Shown here one piece after another: positions 35,008 to 48,282 of a DNA stretch of 64,000 bases. The stretch spans positions 558,001 through 622,000 of the forward strand of contig NZ_CAUQDV010000002.1 of NCBI RefSeq assembly GCF_963517015.1, written 5' to 3'. Source of the stretch: an uncultured Devosia sp. GTDB lineage: Bacteria > Pseudomonadota > Alphaproteobacteria > Rhizobiales > Devosiaceae. The number at the start of each line of letters is the position of its first letter. Position 1 is the first letter of the stretch. A program made the translations under genes and the position numbers. The notes beneath the pieces are model-generated. The model was not told the origin of the DNA. It saw nothing but the letters and a program-made list of their open reading frames with translations, and searched no databases.

Positions 35008-36255
35008 ATGCGGGTGACTAAGTTCCTATCTTTGCTGTGTTTTCTGTGCGCAGTAAATCCCGCATTCGCGCAGTCGACCTACAAGTTGCAGCCTGGCGAC
35101 GAGATCGAAATCTGGGTCGCCCAGTATAGCGACCTGACGCGCTCGGTAACCCTTGCACCTGACGGCTGGATATCCCTGCCGCTTGCCGGCGCGGTGAATG
35201 CGCAGGGCATGACACTGGAGGCTTTGCAAAGCTCCCTCGTGGACCGGCTGCAGCCGTTTTTCAACGATGACATCGGGCTCAATGTCTCGCTGATCCCCAG
35301 TGACCAGCATCAACCCAGCGTCTTTGTCGCAGGCGATGTGGAGACCCCCGGCCTCTATCTCTATCGCCCCGGAATGACGGTCCTGCACGCGATCAGCGTT
35401 GCCGGCGGTCTCTATCGCACGGAACTGGGCGCCACTGCCCAGGACCGGTCCCTCGAGGTGCAGACGCTCTTGGCCAATAGCGAAAAGCGTCTGGTGGAAC
35501 TGGACGTCATGATCGCGCGCCTCAATGCGCAGATCGAGGGACGCTCGGATTTCGACCTGCCCGAAGGCGTGCGCCCCAATGATGCGGCCGGCTTCATCGG
35601 TAGGGAAAGAGCCCTGCTGTCGATGCAGAACAGCAATATCGCTTCACAGCAGACCTCGCTTTCGCGGATGGCTGAGATCAACGAGTCCTCGATGTCCGCC
35701 ACCAGTGACCAGATCGAAAGCGTCAAGCAGAGGATCGTGCTGGCGCAGGAAAGGCTGGCGGCGACCAATGTCCTTGTTGACCGCGGCGTCATGCAGGCCA
35801 GCCAGGCGCGCGATATCGAAGTCACCGTGGTCGACATGGAGACATCGCTGAGCCAGCTGCGCTCGACGCTGGCGACCCAGCAGGCGGCGATCCTCAACGA
35901 ACAGAGCCGCGTGGCCGTGCTGGTGCAGGAATATCAGGTCGGTCTTGTGACCCAGCTGACCGCCCTCGAGCAGGAGCGGGAAGCGGTCGAAACCGAAAGA
36001 AAAAGCTACGAGGACACGCTGGCGATCTATGAGCCGGATACGGAAGCGGTCCAGACCCTGCGCTACGAAATCATTCGCCCCAGCGAGGGCGCCGAGATCG
36101 ATGTGGACGCGACCGAGCGCACCACGATCCTGCCCGGCGACCTGATCCGGGTGACGCGGACGACACTGTCTACCGAAGCAGACGGGGCACCCCTGGAGCA
36201 GGTTACGGACGAGACGTCCGACGCTGCCCCGGCGCCCGCCGATCAATCCTCCTGA
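35008..36255 (+). CDS. Polysaccharide export protein, ExoF/Wza-like
   Basis: A 415-residue periplasmic or outer-membrane-associated export protein with a signal peptide (FLSLLCFLCAVNPAFAQ). A polysaccharide-export domain (about 25-105; YKLQPGDEIEIWVAQ, GWISLPLAGAVNAQG) and an SLBB-type domain (VFVAGDVETPGLYLYRPGMTV) are followed by a long coiled-coil region (about 165-340) that resembles rhizobial ExoF rather than short Wza. No lipobox Cys is evident at the cleavage site. It heads an operon with the chain-length protein, kinase-like protein and ATPase. Confidence 0.88.
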   Translation: MRVTKFLSLLCFLCAVNPAFAQSTYKLQPGDEIEIWVAQYSDLTRSVTLAPDGWISLPLAGAVNAQGMTLEALQSSLVDRLQPFFNDDIGLNVSLIPSDQHQPSVFVAGDVETPGLYLYRPGMTVLHAISVAGGLYRTELGATAQDRSLEVQTLLANSEKRLVELDVMIARLNAQIEGRSDFDLPEGVRPNDAAGFIGRERALLSMQNSNIASQQTSLSRMAEINESSMSATSDQIESVKQRIVLAQERLAATNVLVDRGVMQASQARDIEVTVVDMETSLSQLRSTLATQQAAILNEQSRVAVLVQEYQVGLVTQLTALEQEREAVETERKSYEDTLAIYEPDTEAVQTLRYEIIRPSEGAEIDVDATERTTILPGDLIRVTRTTLSTEADGAPLEQVTDETSDAAPAPADQSS

Positions 36256-36268
36256 CAACGGTCACGCC

Positions 36269-37822
36269 ATGCAAAACGAAATCTTCCTGGTGCGCTATTA
36301 CTGGAGCCTGTTTCTGAGGCATCCGCTGCGCTGGATCGTGCCGATGGTCGTCGTCCTGGCCATTGGTGGCTATTCGGTGATGCAGTCGGCACGCACCTAT
36401 CAGTCGACCGCCCGCGTCTCGGCCCAGTCGCAGCAGCCCACGACCACCTCGCTGGTGCAGACCACCGTCACCAGCGAACGCATCCAGTTCTTCGAGCAGC
36501 GCGTCTTTGCCCGCGAGAACATGGTGGCCCTGGCCGAGCGGCTCGACCTGTTTGCCGGGATCCGGGCCACCATGACCGATGCCGAACTGGCCGATCTCGT
36601 GCGCCGCCAGATCACGCTCCAGGTTGCAGCGATCGATCCGGGCAATCCGGGATCGTCCTCGGCCATGGTCACGATCGGCTTTTCCGCGCCGACCCCCGAA
36701 CTGGCTGCGGCCGGCGCGGGTGAAGTCGTCGAGATGCTGATCCTTGAAAACCGCAATGCGCGTCTCTCCGAAGCCACTGGGCTGCGAACCTTCCTTGAAC
36801 AGGAAGTCGTCAGCCGGCGTGAACAGGCCGTGGCTTTGGATGCGGAGCGCAATGCCTTCGTGTCCACCAATGAAGCGCTGCTGCCCAGCCGGCTTGGCCT
36901 CTACACGGCCGAAATGCAGGAATTGCAGCAGGAATTGCAGACCATCCAGGTTGCCAGCGCGACCCTCTCGGCCGATACGCGCGTGCTTGAAGCCCAGATT
37001 GCCGTGACGGCACGCCCCGCAGGCGGGGAGGAAGGCCAGCTGGCCACGCTGCGTGACGAGCTGTCGAGCCGGCAGACCGTGTTTTCCGACAGCCATCCGG
37101 AGATCGTGTCGCTGCGCTCGCGCATAGCGGCCCTTGAGGCGAGCCTTGCGCAGAAGGAGGCTGAACCTACCCCGCCTCAGGCCGAGCCGATTACGGCGCA
37201 GTCTGCGGAAGAGGCCATGCTGGCGCAGCGGGTCGCCTCTGCCCAACAGCAGCAGGACGATTACGCGGCGCGGCGTGCCCAGATCAACGAGCGACTGGTC
37301 TCGCTGCGCGATACGATGGCGCAGATGCCTGCCGTCGAGGCCAATCTGCTGTCGCTCGAACGCCGTCATACTGCAGCCGAAGAAAATCTCGCCGACATGC
37401 AGAGCCGTCTCGATACGGCGCTGGTGGGCGAGCGCCTCGAGACCGCACAGATGGATTCCCAGATCACCATCGTCGACGCACCGGATGTGCCCGCCTATCC
37501 GACGGGCAGCGGACGCTCCCGCGCGCTGATGATCACCGGCGCCCTGGCCCTGGGCCTGGGCCTGGCCTGCGCCATCCTGTGGGACTTCTTCGACCGTACG
37601 ATCAAGAGCCGGCGCGAGCTGTCGGCGATCCTCGCCGGCGGAGACCTCGTGGTCATCCCGGCCTGGCAGCCGCCCGGGCGCAGGAATGCCCTTGCCACGC
37701 CGGCCGTCGTGGCCGGTCTGATGGCCCTGGCCACGAGCGCCGCCCTTGTCGCCGAAGCCCCCCAAGACTTCCCGACGGACTGGACCATGATGCACCGCGC
37801 AACAGCTGAGCTGGAGACCTAG
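36269..37822 (+). CDS. Chain-length determinant / polysaccharide co-polymerase (Wzz/GumC/ExoP-N-like)
   Basis: A 517-residue protein. It has an N-terminal membrane helix (LRWIVPMVVVLAIGGYSV, residues ~20-37), a periplasmic coiled-coil-rich domain (about 45-420), and a second helix (RSRALMITGALALGLGLACAIL) preceded by the proline-containing APDVPAYPTG segment usual in co-polymerases. The cytoplasmic tail (about 440-517) has another short hydrophobic stretch (residues ~485-500) but no kinase domain, which is instead encoded by the next gene. It should set exopolysaccharide chain length and link polymerase to the ExoF-like exporter. Confidence 0.88.
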   Translation: MQNEIFLVRYYWSLFLRHPLRWIVPMVVVLAIGGYSVMQSARTYQSTARVSAQSQQPTTTSLVQTTVTSERIQFFEQRVFARENMVALAERLDLFAGIRATMTDAELADLVRRQITLQVAAIDPGNPGSSSAMVTIGFSAPTPELAAAGAGEVVEMLILENRNARLSEATGLRTFLEQEVVSRREQAVALDAERNAFVSTNEALLPSRLGLYTAEMQELQQELQTIQVASATLSADTRVLEAQIAVTARPAGGEEGQLATLRDELSSRQTVFSDSHPEIVSLRSRIAALEASLAQKEAEPTPPQAEPITAQSAEEAMLAQRVASAQQQQDDYAARRAQINERLVSLRDTMAQMPAVEANLLSLERRHTAAEENLADMQSRLDTALVGERLETAQMDSQITIVDAPDVPAYPTGSGRSRALMITGALALGLGLACAILWDFFDRTIKSRRELSAILAGGDLVVIPAWQPPGRRNALATPAVVAGLMALATSAALVAEAPQDFPTDWTMMHRATAELET

Positions 37823-37823
37823 A

Positions 37824-38591
37824 ATGGAAAGCTTCATCAACGCTCTTGCCCGTGCACAGGACAATGCCTGGCCACCGACGCCGGCACAGCCCGTATCGCT
37901 CGACAGTCCGCGCCTGGCGATCAGCGATCAGCTGCTCGAACTCTCGCCCAGGACGCTCAAGGCCAATCGGGTGGTGAGTTTTGACGGCGGCGACAGGATC
38001 ACGCGCACCTATGACGTGCTGCGCAATACCTGTCTCAAGGACCTGGCCCCGCGCGTTGCCGATCGCCCGATCCTGGGAGTGACGTCGCCCAATCTGGGTT
38101 GCGGCGCGTCGACGACCGCCGTGAACCTGGCTTTTTCGCTGGCGCGCCAGCGCAAGGGCGCCGTGCTCATCGCCGATCTGGCGCCGCCGGACCAGGGATG
38201 GTGGACGCAGCTCGGCCTCGACAAGACCGGCGTTTCGGCCAGTGCAGCGCGCGACACGATCCTGTCGCTCGAAGTCGATGACAGCGTGATCCATGCGACG
38301 AGCCTGCGGTCCATCGTCGACGGCAAGTCGGGCAGCGAGATCAAGGAAGCGCTGCGCAACTGGGCCGCGGCGGTGCGGCGAGACCTCGGTCCGACCACTA
38401 TCGTGCTCGACCTGCCGCCGCTCCTGACCAGCGACCGCACGGCCGCCCTGCTGTCGGAGATCGACCTGGTCCTGATGGTCCTGGCGACCGGCAAGTCGAC
38501 CATGGCCGAACTCGACACCTGCAAGAGCTACCTGCATGACGCGGCCAGCGTGCAACTGGTGCTCAACAAGGCAAGGAATTATGACCTCTAG
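37824..38591 (+). CDS. Wzc/ExoP-type kinase-like protein with a degenerate Walker A
   Basis: A 255-residue protein in the position of the cytoplasmic tyrosine-kinase half of Wzc/ExoP. The MinD/BY-kinase fold is visible: YDVLRNTC, the P-loop region GVTSPNLGCGASTTAVNLAF (near residue 85-104), VLIADLAPPDQGWW (Walker A') and TIVLDLPPLL (Walker B). In the P-loop the invariant Lys is replaced by Ala (GCGAST versus the usual GEGKST). The C-terminus (LNKARNYDL) has only one Tyr rather than a Tyr cluster. It is probably a regulatory pseudokinase. It begins one base after the co-polymerase stop. Confidence 0.82.
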   Translation: MESFINALARAQDNAWPPTPAQPVSLDSPRLAISDQLLELSPRTLKANRVVSFDGGDRITRTYDVLRNTCLKDLAPRVADRPILGVTSPNLGCGASTTAVNLAFSLARQRKGAVLIADLAPPDQGWWTQLGLDKTGVSASAARDTILSLEVDDSVIHATSLRSIVDGKSGSEIKEALRNWAAAVRRDLGPTTIVLDLPPLLTSDRTAALLSEIDLVLMVLATGKSTMAELDTCKSYLHDAASVQLVLNKARNYDL

Positions 38592-38611
38592 CCACGCGGC
38601 GGCACTGCTTC

Positions 38612-39481
38612 ATGTATGAACGACATTTCGGGCTTCAGGTCAGGCCTTTCTCGATCCTGCCGGATCCCCATTTTCTCTATCTGGGCCGTCATCACCAGAT
38701 CGCCTATGCCATGCTGGAATATGGCCTGGTCGGACAGGCCGGCTTCACGGTGATCACCGGCGCCATCGGCTCGGGCAAGACGACGCTGGTGCAGAAGCTG
38801 GTCAATTCGGTGCCCGGAACGCCGATCACGCTGGGCCTGATCTCGACCACGTCGATCGCCTCCGGCACGCTGATGGAATGGATCATGATGGCCTTCGGAC
38901 AGCCCTTCGAGGGCCTGTCCTATCCGAGGCTCCATCGTGACTTCGGCCAGTTCCTGATGCAGCAGGCCGAGAGCGGCCGGCGCGTCGTGCTGGTGATCGA
39001 CGAAGCGCAGAACCTGCAGCCGGAGAGGCTCGAGGAACTGCGCATGCTGAGCAATCTCAATATCGACCGCATGCTGCTGCAGCTCGTCCTCGTCGGCCAG
39101 CCCGAACTGCGCGAAATGCTGCGCCAGCCCAGCATGCGACAACTGGCACAGCGCGTCTCGTCGGATTTCCACCTGCCGCCGCTGGCGCGCACCGATGCCG
39201 TGCCCTATTTCGAGCACCGACTGAAGATTGCTGGCGGCCGGCCCGGCATTTTCACGCGGCCCGCCATCTACCAGATTTTCGACTATGCCCGTGGCACGCC
39301 GCGCTCGATCAATATCGTCGCCGACAAATGCCTCGTCTATGGCTTCGGCGATGGGGTGAGCAAGATCGGGCGCCGGATCGTCGGCCGCGTCGTGGCCGAT
39401 ATCGACCACTACGGGATTTATAATCCGTCGGACAATCCGATCGCCGAGGCACAGACCGCCGGCCTTGCCGTCGTCACCTAG
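38612..39481 (+). CDS. AAA ATPase of the ExeA/XrtA-associated type
   Basis: A 289-residue ATPase. Residues 1-20 (YERHFGLQVRPFSILPDP) are the typical start of ExeA-like ATPases. The Walker A is GAIGSGKTTL, Walker B is VVLVIDEAQNL, and sensor-like LQLVLVGQPELREML follows. Homologues in exosortase-A loci sit just after the chain-length and kinase genes, exactly as here. It lacks the peptidoglycan-binding C-terminus of ExeA. Its role is probably energy-dependent control of polysaccharide export; the true substrate is unknown. It is the fourth gene of the operon from 35008. Confidence 0.86.
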   Translation: MYERHFGLQVRPFSILPDPHFLYLGRHHQIAYAMLEYGLVGQAGFTVITGAIGSGKTTLVQKLVNSVPGTPITLGLISTTSIASGTLMEWIMMAFGQPFEGLSYPRLHRDFGQFLMQQAESGRRVVLVIDEAQNLQPERLEELRMLSNLNIDRMLLQLVLVGQPELREMLRQPSMRQLAQRVSSDFHLPPLARTDAVPYFEHRLKIAGGRPGIFTRPAIYQIFDYARGTPRSINIVADKCLVYGFGDGVSKIGRRIVGRVVADIDHYGIYNPSDNPIAEAQTAGLAVVT

Positions 39482-39493
39482 CCGCCCGCACCC

Positions 39494-40315
39494 CTACCGC
39501 CCGCGGATCCACGGATCGGTCGAGCCGGCGGGGAGCCGCGTCATCAGCGCGACCAGCGCATAAAAACCGAAGCCGACGGGGTCGGCGGCGACGAGGCGGC
39601 CCAGGCTGGAGCGCGACTTGCCCTCATTGGCCAGCAATTGCGGATAGTCGCGGGCGATTTCAGCCACGCCCCTGTCCTGCCGCCGACGAACGCGCACCAG
39701 ATTGGCCAGCCCCTCGACCATGGGCCAGTGGAAGCCGGCAGCGACATTGATCCGCTCCTGGGGCGTGAAATGCAGCCGCACGAAAGTGTCGTCGGAAATG
39801 ATGGCGGGGAAGTGCCCCCAGCGCGCGCGCCCTGCCCGATTGACGGCAAAGACGCCGCAGCCCGGCGCGCCGTCGACGACGAATGGCAGGCTGCGCCAGA
39901 AGCGGGCATAGGTGCGGGTGGCCCAGGTCCGCGCGTCCGCGATATGCAGGGTGCCAGTGGCATAGGCCGGCTCGGGTCGGTCGAGCGCCTGGGCCAGCTG
40001 GTCGAGCAATGCCGGCTCGACGATCACATCGGCATCGATATAGGCCAGCGCATCGCCCCTGGCCTCGGCCTCGCCGCGATTGAGGGCATTGAGCTTGCCG
40101 CCTTCGGCAATGTCGAGCACAACCAGTTCGGCCCCTGCGGCTTCTGCCGGCACGGCATAGCTGCGGGAAATGGCGACCGTGTCGTCGCGGCAGCCATTGG
40201 CCGCGATGATCAATTGCCAGGGAGCCGGACGGGCAAAGCGACTGGCCAGCAGCGCCTCGATGCAGCGACCAATCAGCGCGGCCTCATTGCTGGCTGGTAC
40301 GATGACGGTCAGCAT
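39494..40315 (-). CDS. Glycosyltransferase family 2
   Basis: A 273-residue GT-A enzyme: LTVIVPASNEAALIGRCIEA, LIIAANGCRDDTVAIS, YIDADVIVEPALLDQ (DxD-type motif) and a middle segment PAIISDDTFVRLHF with the acceptor-side acidic pair. The C-terminus has a hydrophobic stretch (GFGFYALVALMTRLP) that may contact the membrane. The ATG at 40315 follows AAAGGGG closely, while the frame extending to 40345 lacks such a site. It is divergent from the NRPS gene and convergent with the ATPase operon. The donor sugar is unknown. Confidence 0.86.
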   Translation of the reverse strand: MLTVIVPASNEAALIGRCIEALLASRFARPAPWQLIIAANGCRDDTVAISRSYAVPAEAAGAELVVLDIAEGGKLNALNRGEAEARGDALAYIDADVIVEPALLDQLAQALDRPEPAYATGTLHIADARTWATRTYARFWRSLPFVVDGAPGCGVFAVNRAGRARWGHFPAIISDDTFVRLHFTPQERINVAAGFHWPMVEGLANLVRVRRRQDRGVAEIARDYPQLLANEGKSRSSLGRLVAADPVGFGFYALVALMTRLPAGSTDPWIRGR

Positions 40316-40507
40316 GCAAACCCCTTTCGCGCCCGGCGAAACCACGCCATGCTATTGCCCTGACATCTGCGCTTCGTCCAGTGCGCCCGCAGAAAAAGAG
40401 TAAATCTGGTTCCGTCGGTAACTGTGAGCGGAAGTTTCAAAAAAGACTGCTTGCCCGCCCCCGAACCATGCTCTTCAATACTATCCGGCAAGTCCGGGAA
40501 GAGTATT

Positions 40508-45094
<4,587 letters not shown>

Positions 45095-45118
45095 TGGCAC
45101 GTCCCGGCGGGTAAAGCC

Positions 45119-45799
45119 TTGAGCGCAGAGACGGGGAGCCCCCTCTCTGCGCTGCAGGCCATGGCCGATCTGCTCATGCCGCCCGGGGTGGTCGCCGTCT
45201 GCCGGGACGCCAATGGCGATATTGGCGGGCTTTTCGCCGAAGAGCTTGCCGTCATCGCGCGCGCCGTCCCCTCCCGACAGTCCGAATTTGCGGCCGGCCG
45301 CTCGGCGGCCCGTGCCGCGCTGCGGCGTCTGGGACGGGCAGCCACGCCGATCCCTTCGGGTCCCGACCGGGCGCCGGTCTGGCCGCGTGGCTTTATCGGC
45401 AGCATCTCGCACTGCCGGACGGGGGTGATTGCCATTGCCGCCAGCCTCGACGCGCCTCTCCGCCATGTCGGCGTGGATATCGAAGAAGCAACCGGGCTCG
45501 AGCCGGAGCTCTGGGAAAGCATCTGCCGGCCGGCTGAAATCGGCTGGTTCGATGCCAGGCCCGATGCAGAGCTCTGGGCCAAGATTATCTTCTCGATCAA
45601 GGAAGCCGTCTACAAGGCGCAGTTTCCGCTGACGCGAAGGCTGATCGATTTCCATGACGTCGAGATCGTCGAACTCGATGCCGACGGTAACTTCACCGCC
45701 TCGATATTGGTGGGGGAATTGAAAAAGGTCACCGGCCGTTTTCGGGCCAGCGACCTCTTCATTCTAGCTTTCGCCATGGCCGACGGGCCGGGGCGCTAG
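45119..45799 (+). CDS. 4'-phosphopantetheinyl transferase (EntD/Sfp type)
   Basis: A 226-residue enzyme that transfers phosphopantetheine from CoA to carrier proteins. The three family motifs are present: SISHCRTGVIAIAA, HVGVDIEEATGLE (metal-binding Asp/Glu) and FSIKEAVYKAQFP (catalytic Glu/Lys). It starts 24 bases after the NRPS and probably activates the NRPS PCP, the PKS ACP and the stand-alone ACP. The start is uncertain: a TTG at 45119 gives full family length, and an ATG at 45160 is an alternative. Its stop overlaps the convergent sugar-transferase stop by 4 bases. Confidence 0.92.
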   Translation: MSAETGSPLSALQAMADLLMPPGVVAVCRDANGDIGGLFAEELAVIARAVPSRQSEFAAGRSAARAALRRLGRAATPIPSGPDRAPVWPRGFIGSISHCRTGVIAIAASLDAPLRHVGVDIEEATGLEPELWESICRPAEIGWFDARPDAELWAKIIFSIKEAVYKAQFPLTRRLIDFHDVEIVELDADGNFTASILVGELKKVTGRFRASDLFILAFAMADGPGR

Positions 45800-47217
45800 A
45801 AAGCCGAACTGCGATCAAACATGGCGCCGAAAGTGCGCAGCGTGATGCGGATATCGAGCCAGATCGACCAGTGATGCATGTACCAGAGGTCGTGTTCGAG
45901 GCGGTCTTCCATGCTGGAGACGGTTGGCGTCGCGCCGCGATGGCCGTTGATCTGGGCCCAGCCGGTAATGCCCGGCTTGACGTGGCGGCGGAAAGCGTAG
46001 CGCGCGATCAGCTGGTCGTAATGATCTTCCTGGGACAGGGCATGCGGCCGCGGACCGACGACGGACATATGGCCGACAAGCACGTTCCAGAATTGGGGCA
46101 GCTCGTCGACGCTGGTCGAGCGGATGAACCTGCCGACACGGGTGACGCGGACATCGTCCTTGACCGCCTGGGTGATCGCGCCGGAAGACTCCATCACCGA
46201 CATGCTGCGGAATTTGAGGATTTCGAAGGGCTCATTGTTGAAGCCCTGGCGCTGCTGACGGAAGAAGACCGGCCCGCGCGTGTCCAGCTTGATGGCCAGG
46301 GCGACGAACATCATCAACGGTCCGAAAAAGAGCAGCGCGAGCGACGCGACGGCAATATCGAAGCCGCGCTTGATATAGCGCTCGGCCAGGTTGAGCGGCG
46401 CCCGCTGCATTTCAACGATGGTCGTGTCGCCGAAGGCGATGCCCGGCAGGGGCACGAACTGGCTGACGAAGGAGTCGAGGACGAAATGCACCGGCACGGG
46501 CAGCGTACGGAGCTGCCTGATCACGTCCTGCAGCGCGTCGCGGGAAATGCCGTCCGTCATTACATAGATGTCGCTGACCTTTTGCGACATGGCGGCGCTG
46601 ACCGAGGCCAGCAGGTCGCAATGCTCGCCGACCTTGTCCAGGTCGAGCACGCGCACGGCATCAAGCCCCAGATCGTCCAGTTCGGCCTGATGGTTCGACG
46701 CTGGCTGTCCGCCGGCGTGAATGAGCAGGATCTTCTTTTTCTGGACCGTGCCTCGCGTCGTGGCTTCGCGGATATAATGCGCCCAGCCGAGCCGGCTCGC
46801 CATGACACACATTGTCGAGGTGGCGGCAAAGATCGCCACGGCACCGCGCGAGAAGGTGTCGGAGGCCCCGACCAGGAAGACGATCAGCGCCAGGAAAGTG
46901 GCCAGAAGGAAGCTGCTGGCGACGATATAGACCAGCTGCCTGGAGAAAAAGATCAGGACGGATGGTTTGTAATAGCCCTTGGCCACCATGAGCAGGACAA
47001 ATCCGGCCGCGAATACCAGGCCGATGGCGAGGTATTTCTCATAGGTGTCGATATAGCCGAACATGACCCAGTGATAGGCAATTCCCGACGCGATGGCCGC
47101 CACGGTAATTATTGCAGCATCCAGGGTTGCAACGAGATAGGAGACAGCACTGCGGTGCATGGCGCCACGACTGCGCCCCGCAATACGATCTATAGCTCCA
47201 GCATTCGCCTCAACCAT
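45796..47217 (-). CDS. Polyprenyl-phosphate sugar phosphotransferase (WcaJ/ExoY-type)
   Basis: A 473-residue initiating enzyme that moves a hexose-1-phosphate to undecaprenyl phosphate. Four to five N-terminal membrane helices (about 25-150) and a nucleotide-binding-like middle domain precede the C-terminal catalytic domain, which starts at a re-entrant helix (YIKRGFDIAVASLALLFFGP) and contains RQQRQGFNNEPFEILKFRSM, TSVDELPQFWNVLVGHMSVV, GPRPHA and VKPGITGWAQINGHRG. The enzyme commits glycan repeat-unit synthesis. AGAGG sits seven bases before the ATG. A perfect CtrA box lies 32-46 bases upstream. Confidence 0.95.
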   Translation of the reverse strand: MVEANAGAIDRIAGRSRGAMHRSAVSYLVATLDAAIITVAAIASGIAYHWVMFGYIDTYEKYLAIGLVFAAGFVLLMVAKGYYKPSVLIFFSRQLVYIVASSFLLATFLALIVFLVGASDTFSRGAVAIFAATSTMCVMASRLGWAHYIREATTRGTVQKKKILLIHAGGQPASNHQAELDDLGLDAVRVLDLDKVGEHCDLLASVSAAMSQKVSDIYVMTDGISRDALQDVIRQLRTLPVPVHFVLDSFVSQFVPLPGIAFGDTTIVEMQRAPLNLAERYIKRGFDIAVASLALLFFGPLMMFVALAIKLDTRGPVFFRQQRQGFNNEPFEILKFRSMSVMESSGAITQAVKDDVRVTRVGRFIRSTSVDELPQFWNVLVGHMSVVGPRPHALSQEDHYDQLIARYAFRRHVKPGITGWAQINGHRGATPTVSSMEDRLEHDLWYMHHWSIWLDIRITLRTFGAMFDRSSAF

Positions 47218-47248
47218 TTGCTGACCTCTTCCCGACCTCAGCTTCTTA

Positions 47249-47263
47249 TTAACACAATATTAA
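47249..47263 (-). promoter_or_regulatory. CtrA box upstream of the sugar phosphotransferase
   Basis: TTAACACAATATTAA at 47249-47263 is exactly TTAA-N7-TTAA, the full CtrA consensus, and is followed by C as preferred. It also appears as an 11-bp direct repeat, ATTAACACA at 47248 and 47259. It is 32-46 bases before the ATG at 47217, a place where CtrA could activate or repress. Confidence 0.66.
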
Positions 47264-47459
47264 CACATTTGAACCGTCGGGTAACAATAGAGTTAATCGA
47301 CGCACTTAATTAGACAGCTTTATTTCTTGGCTTTAACGCTCCGCCCCACCCAAATGGGTTAGTCAAAGGTAAAGAAGGCGACTTGCCCGGAAATTGTCGC
47401 ATTGTGGCATTCCGGAGCGCGTCGAACGGCCCGATGAGGCCGCCGGAAAACGGCGTGGA

Positions 47460-48044
47460 CTATCGCGGGATCTGGTCCCCGCGCTCACGATCGCAGAGAT
47501 GATTATAGCCGCCCTGCCAGTAGACCAGCGGGCGCCCGCCCGCAGCCGTCACGACATTGACGACGCGGCCGATCAGGATGGCGTGCGAATAGCGCTGGAT
47601 GGCCTCTTCCAGTTCGCATTCGACCACGGCAAGCGCGTCCCGCAGACGCGGCAGGCGCCCTGCCCCTTTCTGCCAGCGCAGATCGATATAGCGTTCCACC
47701 CCGCTCAGCCCCCGCCGTCCGGCGAAGGTTTCGGCAATCTCGTAATGCGCCGAGGACAGGATATTGACGGCAAACCGTCCGCATTTCTGGACGAGCGGCC
47801 AGCTGGCCGAATTTCTGTTGAGGCTGACCATGATAGTGGGCGTGTCCACTGACAGCGACACGACTGACGTCGCGGTAAAGCCGGAGGCTTCGCCGCCAGT
47901 CCCCACGGTCACCACGCTGACGCTGGCCGCTAGATTGCGCATGGAATTTCTGAAGTCGCCGGCGATGGAGGCCTTTGCCGCACCTTCTTCGATTTCACCC
48001 GAAGAAATGATGACGCTTTCCATATCGTCCACATCTTCACGCAT
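47460..48044 (-). CDS. Flavin reductase (HpaC/FRP-like, FMN)
   Basis: A 194-residue flavin-reductase-domain protein. It has FRNSMRNLAASVSVVT, the FMN-site SGFTATSVVSLSVDTPTIMV segment (split here by GTGGEA upstream), LNRNSASWPLV, FAVNILSSAHYEIAETFAG, and late SHAILIGRVVNV. These supply reduced flavin to two-component monooxygenases. The NRPS at 40508 carries a luciferase-like monooxygenase domain, so this is its likely partner. The ATG at 48044 follows AGGGG by about six bases. No partner oxygenase gene stands next to it. Confidence 0.88.
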   Translation of the reverse strand: MREDVDDMESVIISSGEIEEGAAKASIAGDFRNSMRNLAASVSVVTVGTGGEASGFTATSVVSLSVDTPTIMVSLNRNSASWPLVQKCGRFAVNILSSAHYEIAETFAGRRGLSGVERYIDLRWQKGAGRLPRLRDALAVVECELEEAIQRYSHAILIGRVVNVVTAAGGRPLVYWQGGYNHLCDRERGDQIPR

Positions 48045-48124
48045 GCTCGCCCCTGCGAAATCCGCTGCCAGCTAGACTGACCAGATCATTCTGGACCGCC
48101 ACCTGCGCCTTGGCAATTGACACT

Positions 48125-48139
48125 TTAAGAAAGAATTAA
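48125..48139 (+). promoter_or_regulatory. CtrA box between flavin reductase and GT4 genes
   Basis: TTAAGAAAGAATTAA at 48125-48139, followed by C, is a second perfect TTAA-N7-TTAA. It lies 80 bases upstream of the flavin-reductase start (minus) and 144 bases upstream of the GT4 start at 48283 (plus), so it could regulate either. Confidence 0.64.
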
Positions 48140-48282
48140 CGACGAACATCTTGCCAGCAGAGTCATGCGACAAAGAGACGCCACGCATTAACTGCAAGAC
48201 TACAATTTTCAGTCAGGCGATTGCCGCGATCAGCTTGGAACTACTAAGGTGCAGCCAGGCGTCCATCGCAGGTTGCATCCGT

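Noticed and set aside
47293..47309. Further CtrA site TTAA...TTAA near the sugar phosphotransferase
   Set aside because: The spacing is nine bases, not seven, so it does not fit the consensus.
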